NCBI GenBank assembly: GCA_004551905.1
Contig: SFPL01000025.1
Coordinates: 8,514-72,513, forward strand
DNA: 64,000 nt
Reading direction: 5' to 3'
From: Lentisphaeraceae bacterium
GTDB taxonomy: Bacteria; Verrucomicrobiota; Kiritimatiellia; RFP12; UBA1067
Shown here: piece after piece, positions 37,467 to 45,777 of the stretch
How positions within the stretch are numbered: the stretch's first letter is position 1
How the letters are laid out: every line of letters begins with the position of its first letter
Made by a program: the position numbers and the translations under genes
Notes under the pieces: generated by a model
What the model was told of the DNA's origin: nothing
Seen by the model: only the letters and a program-made list of their open reading frames with translations
Database searches by the model: none

Positions 37467-38543
37467 ATGGCAATTGGATGCGACAGAAGGGCGTTCATCG
37501 GCGGCGCGGCGGCGGCGCTGGCGGCGGGCTGCGTGGGACCAGCGACGAAGGAAGTGGCTGAAGCCGCGGCGCTCGCGGCGACGCGGAAGTGGTTCAAGGA
37601 GGCCCAGTTCGGGATGATGGCCCACTGGGGTCTCTACACGCTTCTCGGCGGCGAATGGAACGGCAAGCCCGGCGTGCGCGCCTACGGCGAGTGGATCCAG
37701 TACGGCAACAAGATCCCGTTGAAGGACTACTCCGCGCTCGCCAAGGCGTTCAACCCGGTGCTGTTCGATCCGCTCGACTGGATGAAGCGCGCCAGCGACG
37801 CGGGGATGAAGTACTTCGTCATCACCTCCAAGCACCACGACGGCTTTGCGCTCTACCGCTCGAAGGCGTCGAAGTACAACGTGGTGGACGCGACGCCGTT
37901 CGGTCGCGACATCATCGAGGAGATCGCCGAGGCCTGCCGCGCCACCGGCATCAAGCTCGGCCTCTACTACTCCCAGGACCTCGACTGGAGCGACCCCGAC
38001 GGCGGCGGGCTCAAGAACGCCACCGCCAAGGTCAACTGGGGCGACGAGGACTGGCGCAACACCTGGGATTGGCCGACCGACCGCAGCTACGACTTCACCC
38101 GCTACTTCGAGCGCAAGTGCAAGCCGCAGGTGAAGGAGATCCTCACCCAGTACGGCGACCTCTGCCTGGTCTGGTTCGACGTTCCCTGCACCATCACCAA
38201 GGAGCAGTGCCTGGAGCTCAAGGGCATGGTGCGCCGCTACCAGCCCGGCTGTCTCATCAACGGCAGGCTCGGCTACGGCCTCGGCGACTACCAGACGCCG
38301 GGCGACAACATGATCGCCGAGAAGACCGAGGCCGGGGTGCTCTACGAGACCGTGGGCACGATGAACGACTCGTGGGGGTACCGTCCGACCGACACCCACT
38401 ACAAGACCGTGGCGGAGATCCTCAAGATCAAGGCCGACTGCGCCAAGATCGGCTCGAACTACATGCTCAACATCGGCCCCGATCCGCTCGGGCGCATTCC
38501 GGTCGCGGGCATCCAGATCCTCGACGGCCTCGCCAAGGCGTGA
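37467..38543 (+). CDS. GH29 alpha-L-fucosidase-like exported hydrolase
   Basis: A 358-residue protein. The N-terminus CDRRAFIGGAAAALAAGC combines a Tat-like twin arginine with a lipobox ending at C22, suggesting an exported lipoprotein. The family blocks FGMMAHWGLYT, YFVITSKHHDGFALYRS and GLYYSQDLDW are present, and the likely nucleophile is D238 in LVWFDVP. The C-terminal carbohydrate-binding domain often found in GH29 is absent. It probably removes alpha-fucose from glycans. The stop overlaps the next start by one base, linking it to the export genes. Confidence 0.9.
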   Translation: MAIGCDRRAFIGGAAAALAAGCVGPATKEVAEAAALAATRKWFKEAQFGMMAHWGLYTLLGGEWNGKPGVRAYGEWIQYGNKIPLKDYSALAKAFNPVLFDPLDWMKRASDAGMKYFVITSKHHDGFALYRSKASKYNVVDATPFGRDIIEEIAEACRATGIKLGLYYSQDLDWSDPDGGGLKNATAKVNWGDEDWRNTWDWPTDRSYDFTRYFERKCKPQVKEILTQYGDLCLVWFDVPCTITKEQCLELKGMVRRYQPGCLINGRLGYGLGDYQTPGDNMIAEKTEAGVLYETVGTMNDSWGYRPTDTHYKTVAEILKIKADCAKIGSNYMLNIGPDPLGRIPVAGIQILDGLAKA

Positions 38544-39994
38544 TGGTGAGGCTGGAGTCCGCGATAGTCGCGCTTGCCGCGCTTGTCGCCGTCGGCTGCT
38601 CCACCATCGGCGCGGCTCGCCGCGCCCAGCGCGCCGCGGAGCCTGCCGCCAGCGGCGAGCAGGCCGCCGTCGGGCGCGTCTCGCTCGCGGGGCGCGGCCT
38701 TGCCGGACTCGTCGACTTCGCGCTCACCAACCGTCCCCAGATTGTGCGCTCGCGGCTGGCGGTGGAGGATGAGCGGCTGGCGCTCCGCGCACTTGCCGCC
38801 GACGCGCCGCTCGCGAGCTCCACGCCCTGGACTGCCCTCACGGCGTCAGTTGGCGCCGGCTTCGGCGGCTCGGAGTCATCCCAGGACTTCCGCGAGGCGA
38901 AGCGCATCCACGGCGGCACTGCCTCGGCCTCGCTGTCGCTTGATCTGCTGATCTGGGACTTCGGCCGTTACAATGCCCGCGCCTCGGCGCAGCGCGAGCG
39001 CGTCCTCGCCGCGGAGCTGGACCTCGCCGCCGCCGGCTACACCGTGTTCAAGGAAGTCGTGGACACCTACTTCGACCTCCTGGAGCGCGATGCGTTGCTC
39101 GTCGTCGCCTGCACCAACGAACACGAGTTCGCGGTGCATCTCGAGCAGGCCGAGCGCGCGCTCGAGGCCGGCGAGTTGCAGGAGCTGGACGTCCTACGGG
39201 CGCGGCTCGACCTCTCGGTCGCGAAGGAGAAGACGCTTTCGGCGTCAAACGCCGTCACCACCGCCTTCGCCCAGCTCGCGTGCGCACTCGGGCTCGACGC
39301 CTCGCTCGTCGAGCGCGAGGACGTGCTGCCGCGCCTGGAGGATCCGCTCCGCTTCGTCATGCAGGGCTTTGCCGCGACGACCGGCGGCTCGGACGAGGTC
39401 TACGCCTTCGCCCGCACCAACTCGCCGGCGATGCAGGTTACGCGCGCCAAGCTGCGCGCGGCGTCCGCGGCGGTCGACGCGGCGGTTGCGGACCTGATGC
39501 CGGAGGTATCGGTGTCGGCGTCGCTTTCCTGGACCGATCCGATGTGGGCGCTGAAGTGGGGCGTGTCGGCGGCGCAGTCGCTCTTCCAGGGCTTCCGCCG
39601 CACCACGGCGGTCGACCGCGCGCGGGTGGCGCTGGAGCAGGCCGAGACCGACGTCGCCGCCGCCGAGCATACGCTCTCGCGCGACCTGGAGCTCGCGGTC
39701 GCCGCGCGCGATAACGCCGCCGAGGCGCAGTTGCGCGCCGAGGACTCGCTCCGCCAGGCACTGGAGAACTTCGCGGTGGTGAGGAGCAAGTTCGAGCTCG
39801 GCGAGGCCAACCGGGTGGACTTCGGGGACGCCGTCGCGGCGCTCTCGTCGTCTGTCGGCGGCGTCGTGAGCGCGTTCTACAGCGGCCAGGTCGCCGAAGC
39901 CGATCTCTTCAGGCTCGCCGGGGTTTATCCTGTTTACGACGAAAAGGCTGTCGTCGCGAGCGACGCGATCAACAAGCTGGAGGAGGGGAAATGA
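38543..39994 (+). CDS. TolC-like outer-membrane efflux lipoprotein (OMF)
   Basis: A 483-residue protein with a lipobox (LAALVAVGC, C19) and the two-repeat OEP layout: alternating long helical segments and beta segments such as ASLSLDLLIWDFGRYNARA and VSASLSWTD. It forms the outer-membrane duct of a tripartite exporter. It overlaps GH29 upstream and the adaptor gene downstream (ATGA). Confidence 0.88.
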   Translation: MVRLESAIVALAALVAVGCSTIGAARRAQRAAEPAASGEQAAVGRVSLAGRGLAGLVDFALTNRPQIVRSRLAVEDERLALRALAADAPLASSTPWTALTASVGAGFGGSESSQDFREAKRIHGGTASASLSLDLLIWDFGRYNARASAQRERVLAAELDLAAAGYTVFKEVVDTYFDLLERDALLVVACTNEHEFAVHLEQAERALEAGELQELDVLRARLDLSVAKEKTLSASNAVTTAFAQLACALGLDASLVEREDVLPRLEDPLRFVMQGFAATTGGSDEVYAFARTNSPAMQVTRAKLRAASAAVDAAVADLMPEVSVSASLSWTDPMWALKWGVSAAQSLFQGFRRTTAVDRARVALEQAETDVAAAEHTLSRDLELAVAARDNAAEAQLRAEDSLRQALENFAVVRSKFELGEANRVDFGDAVAALSSSVGGVVSAFYSGQVAEADLFRLAGVYPVYDEKAVVASDAINKLEEGK

Positions 39995-41271
39995 CGAGAT
40001 GCGAGATTGCCGCAGCCGCGCTGGCGACGGCGCTTGTTGCCGGGTGCTCCGACGGCACCGCCGCCGGGTCGTCAAAGAATGGGCCGGCGTTCCGGTTCGC
40101 GCCGATCGTGCGGACGGACATCGTGCGCACGGTGGAGGCGACCGGCAAGGTGACGCCGCGCAACACCGCCGACGGCATCCCCGTCGGCGCGCAGGTGAAT
40201 GGCAAGGTCATCAAGATGTTCGTGGACTACAACTCCACCGTCACCAACGGCCAGGTGGTGGCGCTCATCGACCCGCTCGTCTACGAGGCGACGTACAAGA
40301 GCGCACTGGCGCAGCTGCATGTCAACGAGGCCAATGTCGAGGTGCGCCGGGCGGCGGTGGAGTCCGCCAAGGCGGCGCTCGACCTCGCCGAGAAGACGTT
40401 CGCGCGCAAGCGGTCGCTCGCCGAGCGCAAGCTCGCCGCGCAGGCCGACTTCGACAGCGCTGAGTCCGCGCTCGCCCGCGCGAAGGCGGACCTCGGCAGC
40501 GCCGAGGCGGCAGTGAAGAGCGCGCTCGCGAGCGTCGAGCAGAGCGAGGCGGCGGTGAGTAAGGCGAAGGCCGACCTCGACTACTGCACCATCCGCTCGC
40601 CAGTCAACGGCGTGGTGATCGCACGCAAGGTGGACGAGGGCGAGACCGTGGTCTCGTCCATGAATGCGGTGCCGGTGCTGACGATCGCCGAGGACCTGAA
40701 GACGATCTGGATCGAGGCGACGGTGCCCGAGGCCGACGTCGGCGACATCAAGGTGGGGCAGGAGGTTACCTTCACCGCCGACGCCTACCGCCGCCGCTTC
40801 AAGGGCAAGGTGCGGCAGATCCGCCTCGCCGCCACCACCACCAACAACGTGGTCACCTATCCGATCATCATCGAGGCGGACAACCCCGGCGAAATGCTCT
40901 TCCCCGGCATGACCGCCACGCTCTCCATCGAGACGGCGCGTGCCGAAAACGCGATCGTCGTCTCTGCGGCGGCGTTCAGGTTCCGTCCCAAGGACTCCGA
41001 CCGGGCTTCGGGCGAGGCGCCGCGCGGCCGGAAGATCTGGCTCGTCGGGCCGGACGGCAAGCTCTCCGCCAGGGCTGTTTCCGAGGGCGTCACCGACGGC
41101 TCCTTCACCCAGATCCTCGACGCCGACGACCTCGAGGGCTCCAAGGCGGTTGCCGGCTACGAGACGGTCCGCACCGCCGCCGCGTCCGCCGCCGGCGATA
41201 CCCGCAATCCGTTCATGCCCAAGATGCCGCGCCGCGGCACCCGCGGCACCGCCCCCGAGCCGAAGAAGTAA
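39991..41271 (+). CDS. Periplasmic adaptor (membrane fusion) lipoprotein, MacA/HlyD type
   Basis: A 426-residue protein with a lipobox at C19 (ALVAGC). After a barrel-sandwich half (TVEATGKVTPRN...VGAQVNGKVIKMFVDYNSTV) comes a helical hairpin of about 110 residues rich in Ala, Lys and Glu, then the second lipoyl half (CTIRSPVNGVVIARKVDEGETV) and beta-barrel domains. It bridges the inner-membrane ABC unit and the OMF. The tail is Pro/Arg/Lys-rich. It overlaps its neighbours on both sides. Confidence 0.92.
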   Translation: MTRCEIAAAALATALVAGCSDGTAAGSSKNGPAFRFAPIVRTDIVRTVEATGKVTPRNTADGIPVGAQVNGKVIKMFVDYNSTVTNGQVVALIDPLVYEATYKSALAQLHVNEANVEVRRAAVESAKAALDLAEKTFARKRSLAERKLAAQADFDSAESALARAKADLGSAEAAVKSALASVEQSEAAVSKAKADLDYCTIRSPVNGVVIARKVDEGETVVSSMNAVPVLTIAEDLKTIWIEATVPEADVGDIKVGQEVTFTADAYRRRFKGKVRQIRLAATTTNNVVTYPIIIEADNPGEMLFPGMTATLSIETARAENAIVVSAAAFRFRPKDSDRASGEAPRGRKIWLVGPDGKLSARAVSEGVTDGSFTQILDADDLEGSKAVAGYETVRTAAASAAGDTRNPFMPKMPRRGTRGTAPEPKK

Positions 41272-41966
41272 TGTCTCACCTCATCGAGCTAAGGGACCTC
41301 TACAAGATCTACGCGCAGGGCGAGGAGCCGGTGCACGCGCTGGACGGCGTGTCGGTCTCGGTCGACGAGGGGGAGTTCGTCGCGATCATGGGCGCGTCCG
41401 GCTCGGGCAAGTCGACGATGCTCAACATCCTCGGCTGCCTCGACACGCCGACCTCCGGCTCCTACCTGCTCGACGGCATCGAGGTCGCGCGGCGCACGCG
41501 GCGCGAGCTCGCTCACATCCGCAACCGCAAGCTCGGGTTCGTCTTCCAGAACTTCAACCTGCTGCCGCGCACCAGCGCGGTGGAGCAGGTGGAGCTGCCC
41601 GACCTCTACATGGGCAGGCTCTCCCGCTCCGCCCGCCGCCTCCGCGCGCTGGAGCTCCTCGACCGCGTGGGGCTCGGCGGCCGCGCCACCCACAAGCCGT
41701 CGGAGCTCTCCGGCGGCCAGCAGCAGCGCGTAGCCATCGCTCGCGCGCTCATGAACGAACCGCCGGTGCTTTTCGCCGACGAGCCGACTGGCAACCTCGA
41801 CACCATGGCGTCGGTCGAAATCATGAAGCTCTTCACCGAGCTTTCCGCCGAGGGGATAACAATCGTGATGGTCACCCACGAGGACGATATCGCAGCCTAC
41901 GCGAAGCGCCACCTGGTGATGAAGGACGGCAAGCTGGTCCGCGACGACCGACGTAATCTTGGATGA
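41271..41966 (+). CDS. ABC transporter ATPase, MacB/LolD subfamily
   Basis: A 231-residue ATPase with Walker [11 protein letters not shown]-loop [11 protein letters not shown], signature LSGGQQQR and Walker [13 protein letters not shown], then the switch histidine in MVTHEDD. Unlike MacB it has no fused FtsX-like permease, and no permease gene follows; the next gene is a sugar mutarotase. The membrane partner must be encoded elsewhere, or this operon has lost it. Confidence 0.94.
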   Translation: MSHLIELRDLYKIYAQGEEPVHALDGVSVSVDEGEFVAIMGASGSGKSTMLNILGCLDTPTSGSYLLDGIEVARRTRRELAHIRNRKLGFVFQNFNLLPRTSAVEQVELPDLYMGRLSRSARRLRALELLDRVGLGGRATHKPSELSGGQQQRVAIARALMNEPPVLFADEPTGNLDTMASVEIMKLFTELSAEGITIVMVTHEDDIAAYAKRHLVMKDGKLVRDDRRNLG

Positions 41967-42011
41967 TAGCGGGAATCGCGGCTACGGGCTGTGCATTTAG
42001 GCGGGGATTTT

Positions 42012-42020
42012 TGGTATAAT
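42012..42020 (+). promoter_or_regulatory. Extended -10 promoter before the mutarotase gene
   Basis: TTTTTGGTATAAT with TATAAT at 42015-42020; the leader is about 35 bases. No strong Shine-Dalgarno is seen before the ATG at 42063. Confidence 0.65.
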
Positions 42021-42062
42021 TCACCTTCAGCATTGACCTAAAAGAGCTGATACGGACCAGAC

Positions 42063-42980
42063 ATGAACGCCGAATACCTCAACTCACACTACGGCGCCCC
42101 CGGGCGCATCGTCTTCCGAGCCGGCCTCGCCGGCTACCCCAACGCGCTCATCGCCAACAAGTACGGCTCGGCCGAGATCTCGCTTCTCGGCGCGAACGTG
42201 CTCGACTACCGCCCGACAGGCGTCGGGCCGGTGATCTTCCGCCCGGCGAAGCGCGACTACAACCGCGGCGACTCGATCCATGCGGGCGTTCCGGTCTGCT
42301 GGCCGCAGTTCGGCAACCGTTTCTCCAAGGAGCTCCCGCAGCACGGCTTCGCGCGCAGGCTCGTCTTTGAGGTCCGCGGCACCGAGTACTCCGAGGAGAA
42401 GACCGAGATCGTGCTGGGACTCAGGTCCGACGCCGAGACCCGCAAGGTCTGGCCCCACGACTTCGACCTCGAGTACACGGTCTCGGTGACGATGAAGCTC
42501 AATCTCGCGCTCGCCACCACCAACACCGGGTCGGAGCCGTTCGCCTTCAGCTGCGGCTTCCACCCCTATCTCCGCGTCGGCGAGCGCGACCGCTCGCGCG
42601 TGCGCGGGCTCGACGGCCTCGTCTACTTCGACGGCGTCGCCGGCGTGCCGGACATGGCGCAGTGCGGCGACCTCGCGCTCGACCACGACACCGACCACAT
42701 CTTCGCCATGCCGACCGCCCCCAAGCACGAGTATGCGCTCGTCGACGAGTCCGCCGGCCGCGCGACCGCGCTGGTCTCGTCCGGCAACGACGCCGCGGTG
42801 GTCTGGAACCCGGGCCCGGGCGGGAAGCTCGCGGACCTCGAGCCGGAGGACTGGCGGCGTTTCGCCTGCGTCGAGCCGGTGAGCGACTGGCCCGGCGGCC
42901 GCACCCTCGCGCCCGGCGAGCGCCACGTCCTCGCCGCGTCGATCCAGTGCACGCTCCGTCCCGGCCGTTCAGAGGGCTGA
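42063..42980 (+). CDS. D-hexose-6-phosphate mutarotase (YeaD-like)
   Basis: A 305-residue aldose-1-epimerase-fold protein. GVPVCWPQFG, LPQHGFAR and the catalytic-site block CGFHPYLRVG match the YeaD branch, which acts on phosphorylated hexoses such as glucose-6-P. It is probably cytosolic (no signal peptide). trmB starts four bases after its stop. Confidence 0.88.
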   Translation: MNAEYLNSHYGAPGRIVFRAGLAGYPNALIANKYGSAEISLLGANVLDYRPTGVGPVIFRPAKRDYNRGDSIHAGVPVCWPQFGNRFSKELPQHGFARRLVFEVRGTEYSEEKTEIVLGLRSDAETRKVWPHDFDLEYTVSVTMKLNLALATTNTGSEPFAFSCGFHPYLRVGERDRSRVRGLDGLVYFDGVAGVPDMAQCGDLALDHDTDHIFAMPTAPKHEYALVDESAGRATALVSSGNDAAVVWNPGPGGKLADLEPEDWRRFACVEPVSDWPGGRTLAPGERHVLAASIQCTLRPGRSEG

Positions 42981-42984
42981 GGCC

Positions 42985-43668
42985 ATGGGGATGATGCGCG
43001 AGCGGGCCGACGAGAGCCATGTGCTGCACGTGAAGGACATCACGCGCCCGATTGAGTTCGACCTTTCGCGTCCGCTGGAGGTGGAGGTGGGCTGCGGCAA
43101 GGGACGGTTCCTCGTCGCGCGCGCGGCGGCGAACCCGGACTGCGACTTCCTCGGCATCGAGCGGATGCTCGAGCGCGTGCGGCTCTTCGACGGCAAGTGT
43201 CGGCGCGGGCACGTGGACAACGCGGCGGTGCTGCGGCTCGAGGCGCTCTACACCTTCCACTACCTGCTGCCCGCCCACCACATCCGCCGCGTATACGTGT
43301 TCTTCCCCGACCCATGGCCGAAGAAGAAGCACCATTCGCACCGGCTCTTCGGCCCGCTCTTCCGCAACGCGCTGTGGAAGCGCCTCGAGACCGGCGGGAA
43401 GATCGAGTTCGCGACCGACCACGGGGAGTACTTCGGCGAGGTGTGCGAAGGGTTCGCCGCGGACGCGCGCTTCCGCCGCGTCGAGCCGATGCCGCGGCCG
43501 AAGGAGGTGTGGACGGAGTTCGAGGAGATGTTCCGCGAGCAGGGGCTGCCGATCCACGCCGCCGCATGGGAGGCGCTCGCAGGCGACGACGCGCCGCTTG
43601 CGCCGCTCACGGTGCCGCCGGAGGCGGAGCCGCGCGAAGGGGTGGCGAGGCGTCCGCCGCGGGAATAA
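42985..43668 (+). CDS. trmB: tRNA (guanine-N7)-methyltransferase
   Basis: A 227-residue SAM-dependent enzyme that makes m7G46 in tRNA. The SAM-binding motif VEVGCGKGRFL and the diagnostic FFPDPWPKKKHHSHRL are present. A Pro/Glu/Arg-rich tail of about 25 residues extends past the usual end. Confidence 0.94.
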   Translation: MGMMRERADESHVLHVKDITRPIEFDLSRPLEVEVGCGKGRFLVARAAANPDCDFLGIERMLERVRLFDGKCRRGHVDNAAVLRLEALYTFHYLLPAHHIRRVYVFFPDPWPKKKHHSHRLFGPLFRNALWKRLETGGKIEFATDHGEYFGEVCEGFAADARFRRVEPMPRPKEVWTEFEEMFREQGLPIHAAAWEALAGDDAPLAPLTVPPEAEPREGVARRPPRE

Positions 43669-43717
43669 CGGGTTTCACAAGAACAAACAACGCAAGCAAC
43701 GGAAGGAACAACGGAAA

Positions 43718-44437
43718 ATGGCAATTTTGGCAAGTTCGCTCGTAGACGGGTACATGAAGTCGAACTTCATGGGCCAGAGCATCGTGCTCGTCCAGCTGCT
43801 GGGCTCGGTCGTCATGGTGGCGGTCGCGATCGGCAAGTGGAAGTCGCTGGCGTCGTACGCCGGCGCGGCGCGGCGGTTTCTGCGCGACTTCGCGACCGGC
43901 AACACCGTGCTTGAATACTACATGCGCCGGCGCCCGAACGTCCGCCGCGGCGTCGAGGGCATCTACAAGGTGACGTGCGAGCGGCTCCTCGCGCTGCTCA
44001 CGCCCGAGGTCCGCTCGCATCTCGTCGGCCAGCAGGACGATGGCGCGGCGGCGCTCACGGCGCGCGAGATCGAGCTCGTGCGCGGCACCTGCGAGCACAT
44101 GCTCGACGAGGAGGAGATCCTCGTCGGCAAGGGCATGGGGATCATCGCGACGATCGTGGCGCTTGCGCCGATGCTGGGACTGCTCGGCACGGTGTGGGGC
44201 GTCCTCGACGCGTTCGCGGAGATGGGCGCCGCCGGCAGCGCCAACCTCGCGACGATCGCGCCGTCGATCTCCTCCGCGCTGGTGACGACGGTGGTGGGCC
44301 TGATCGTCGCCATCCCCGGCACCGCGCTCTTCACCCGGCTGAACGCCTCGATCAGGTCTATCAGCGCCGACATGGAGGGCTTCGCCGACGAGCTCGTCGG
44401 CCGCATCGCCTGCGAGTACCAGGGGAAGGGGGCCTGA
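43718..44437 (+). CDS. exbB: ExbB/TolQ-type proton channel subunit
   Basis: A 239-residue protein with three hydrophobic segments. The last two (IIATIVALAPMLGLLGTVWGV and SISSALVTTVVGLIVAIPG) carry the MotA/TolQ/ExbB signature. It works with ExbD to transmit the proton gradient to TonB. The ATG was chosen because of the preceding GGAAGGA; a longer upstream reading shares trmB sequence. It begins the exbB-exbD-TonB series. Confidence 0.92.
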   Translation: MAILASSLVDGYMKSNFMGQSIVLVQLLGSVVMVAVAIGKWKSLASYAGAARRFLRDFATGNTVLEYYMRRRPNVRRGVEGIYKVTCERLLALLTPEVRSHLVGQQDDGAAALTAREIELVRGTCEHMLDEEEILVGKGMGIIATIVALAPMLGLLGTVWGVLDAFAEMGAAGSANLATIAPSISSALVTTVVGLIVAIPGTALFTRLNASIRSISADMEGFADELVGRIACEYQGKGA

Positions 44438-44441
44438 GAAG

Positions 44442-44858
44442 ATGTCGATGAGGCGCAGGGCGCGCGCGCGGCGCGAAGGGGCGAAGGCGGAGATCAACAT
44501 GAACTCTCTCATCGACCTCACCTTCATCCTCCTGGTGGTGTTCATCGTAACGCTGCCGACGCTGGAGCAGTCGATCCACGTGCTGCTGCCGGTCGGCAAG
44601 ACCCAGAAGGCGCAGAACGACAAAAAGAAGGTGTTCTCCATCACCGTCGACTCGATCGGCAAGCTCTTCGTCGGCGATGCACCGGTCACGATGGAAAACC
44701 TCAAGGGTATGCTCTCGAAGGCGGTGGCCGACGACCCGGAGCTGAGCGTGCTGGTCCGCGGCGACGTGCGCGTCGGCTACGGCGACGTCTACGAGGTGGT
44801 CAAGGCGGCGAAGGACGCGAACGTGCGCCACCTCGGCCTCGTCAGCAGGGAGAACTGA
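44442..44858 (+). CDS. exbD: ExbD/TolR-type subunit
   Basis: A 138-residue protein with one transmembrane helix carrying the proton-relay aspartate D25 in MNSLIDLTFILLVVF, followed by a periplasmic ExbD domain (LSVLVRGDVRVGYGDVYEVV). It lies four bases after exbB and fourteen before the TonB-like gene. Confidence 0.93.
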   Translation: MSMRRRARARREGAKAEINMNSLIDLTFILLVVFIVTLPTLEQSIHVLLPVGKTQKAQNDKKKVFSITVDSIGKLFVGDAPVTMENLKGMLSKAVADDPELSVLVRGDVRVGYGDVYEVVKAAKDANVRHLGLVSREN

Positions 44859-44871
44859 GGCGACTGAGGCG

Positions 44872-45762
44872 ATGGAGATCTGGAGACCAGAGAACCCCGA
44901 CGAGCGCGAGCCCAAGGTGCTCAGCGCCGCCAACCTGTGCATCGCCGTCGCGCTGCACGTGGCGCTCTTCGCCGGTTTCTGGGTCTTCGCCGTCTTCCAC
45001 GGGCTCTTCGACAAGGAGGAGGAAATCATCCCCATCGACCTTACCGTGGTGGTGGTCGAGAATCTCGACGGCAAGGAGGACGAGCCGCCGCCGCTAAAGA
45101 AGCCGGAGCCTCCTCCTCCTCCTCCTCCGAAACCCAAGATGACGAAACCCAAACCGGAGCCGAAGAAACCCGATCCGCCGAAGGAACTCGAGAAAATCGC
45201 CACCAACGTGGTGGCGAAGATCGAGAAGAAGAAGGACGAGCCCAAGAAAACCGAGAAGAAAGAGGAACCCAAGAAGACGAAGGAGGAGCTGCGCAGGGAA
45301 CGGATGAACGACATGCGCAAAAGAGCAAAGGTGGTCAACAAGACGACCATCGTCAAGGCGTCGAGCAAGCCGCAGCCGAATGGCCGCACCGACAGGAAGA
45401 CGCTCACCGATGCCGAAATCGCCAAGCTATTAAACCAGGGATACAAGCCGGGCAGGTCGACCAATCTCGCCTCCAATGCCGAGCAGCTGGCCTATTCGCT
45501 GATCAAGCAGGAATTTGAGCGGAAGTGGGATGTTCCGCCGTGGACCGACACCCTGAAGCCGATGACGATCCGGGTGTGGTTCGGTCCTGGTGGTAGGATT
45601 GTGAAGAAAAAGATTGAGAAGAGCTCTGGCGACATCCGTGCGGACCAGTCGCTCAAGGCCGCCGCCGAGCGCGTCGGGGCGATACCTGCGCTGGCGCCGG
45701 AGTTCATCGAGAAGTACCGCAAGAGCGGCGTGCCTCTGCAGTTCACGGTCAAGCCGCACTAA
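44872..45762 (+). CDS. TonB-like energy transducer
   Basis: A 296-residue protein: N-terminal membrane anchor at about 17-40, a Pro/Lys/Glu-rich spacer (runs such as PEPPPPPPPKPK) over about 65-170, and a C-terminal TonB/TolA-like domain (ALIKQEFERKWDVPPW...GGRIVKKKIEKSSGD). The KWxxP and GRI patterns fit either TonB or TolA; the position after ExbBD favours coupling with them. Confidence 0.87.
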   Translation: MEIWRPENPDEREPKVLSAANLCIAVALHVALFAGFWVFAVFHGLFDKEEEIIPIDLTVVVVENLDGKEDEPPPLKKPEPPPPPPPKPKMTKPKPEPKKPDPPKELEKIATNVVAKIEKKKDEPKKTEKKEEPKKTKEELRRERMNDMRKRAKVVNKTTIVKASSKPQPNGRTDRKTLTDAEIAKLLNQGYKPGRSTNLASNAEQLAYSLIKQEFERKWDVPPWTDTLKPMTIRVWFGPGGRIVKKKIEKSSGDIRADQSLKAAAERVGAIPALAPEFIEKYRKSGVPLQFTVKPH

Positions 45763-45777
45763 GGGGGCGATGGCGGG

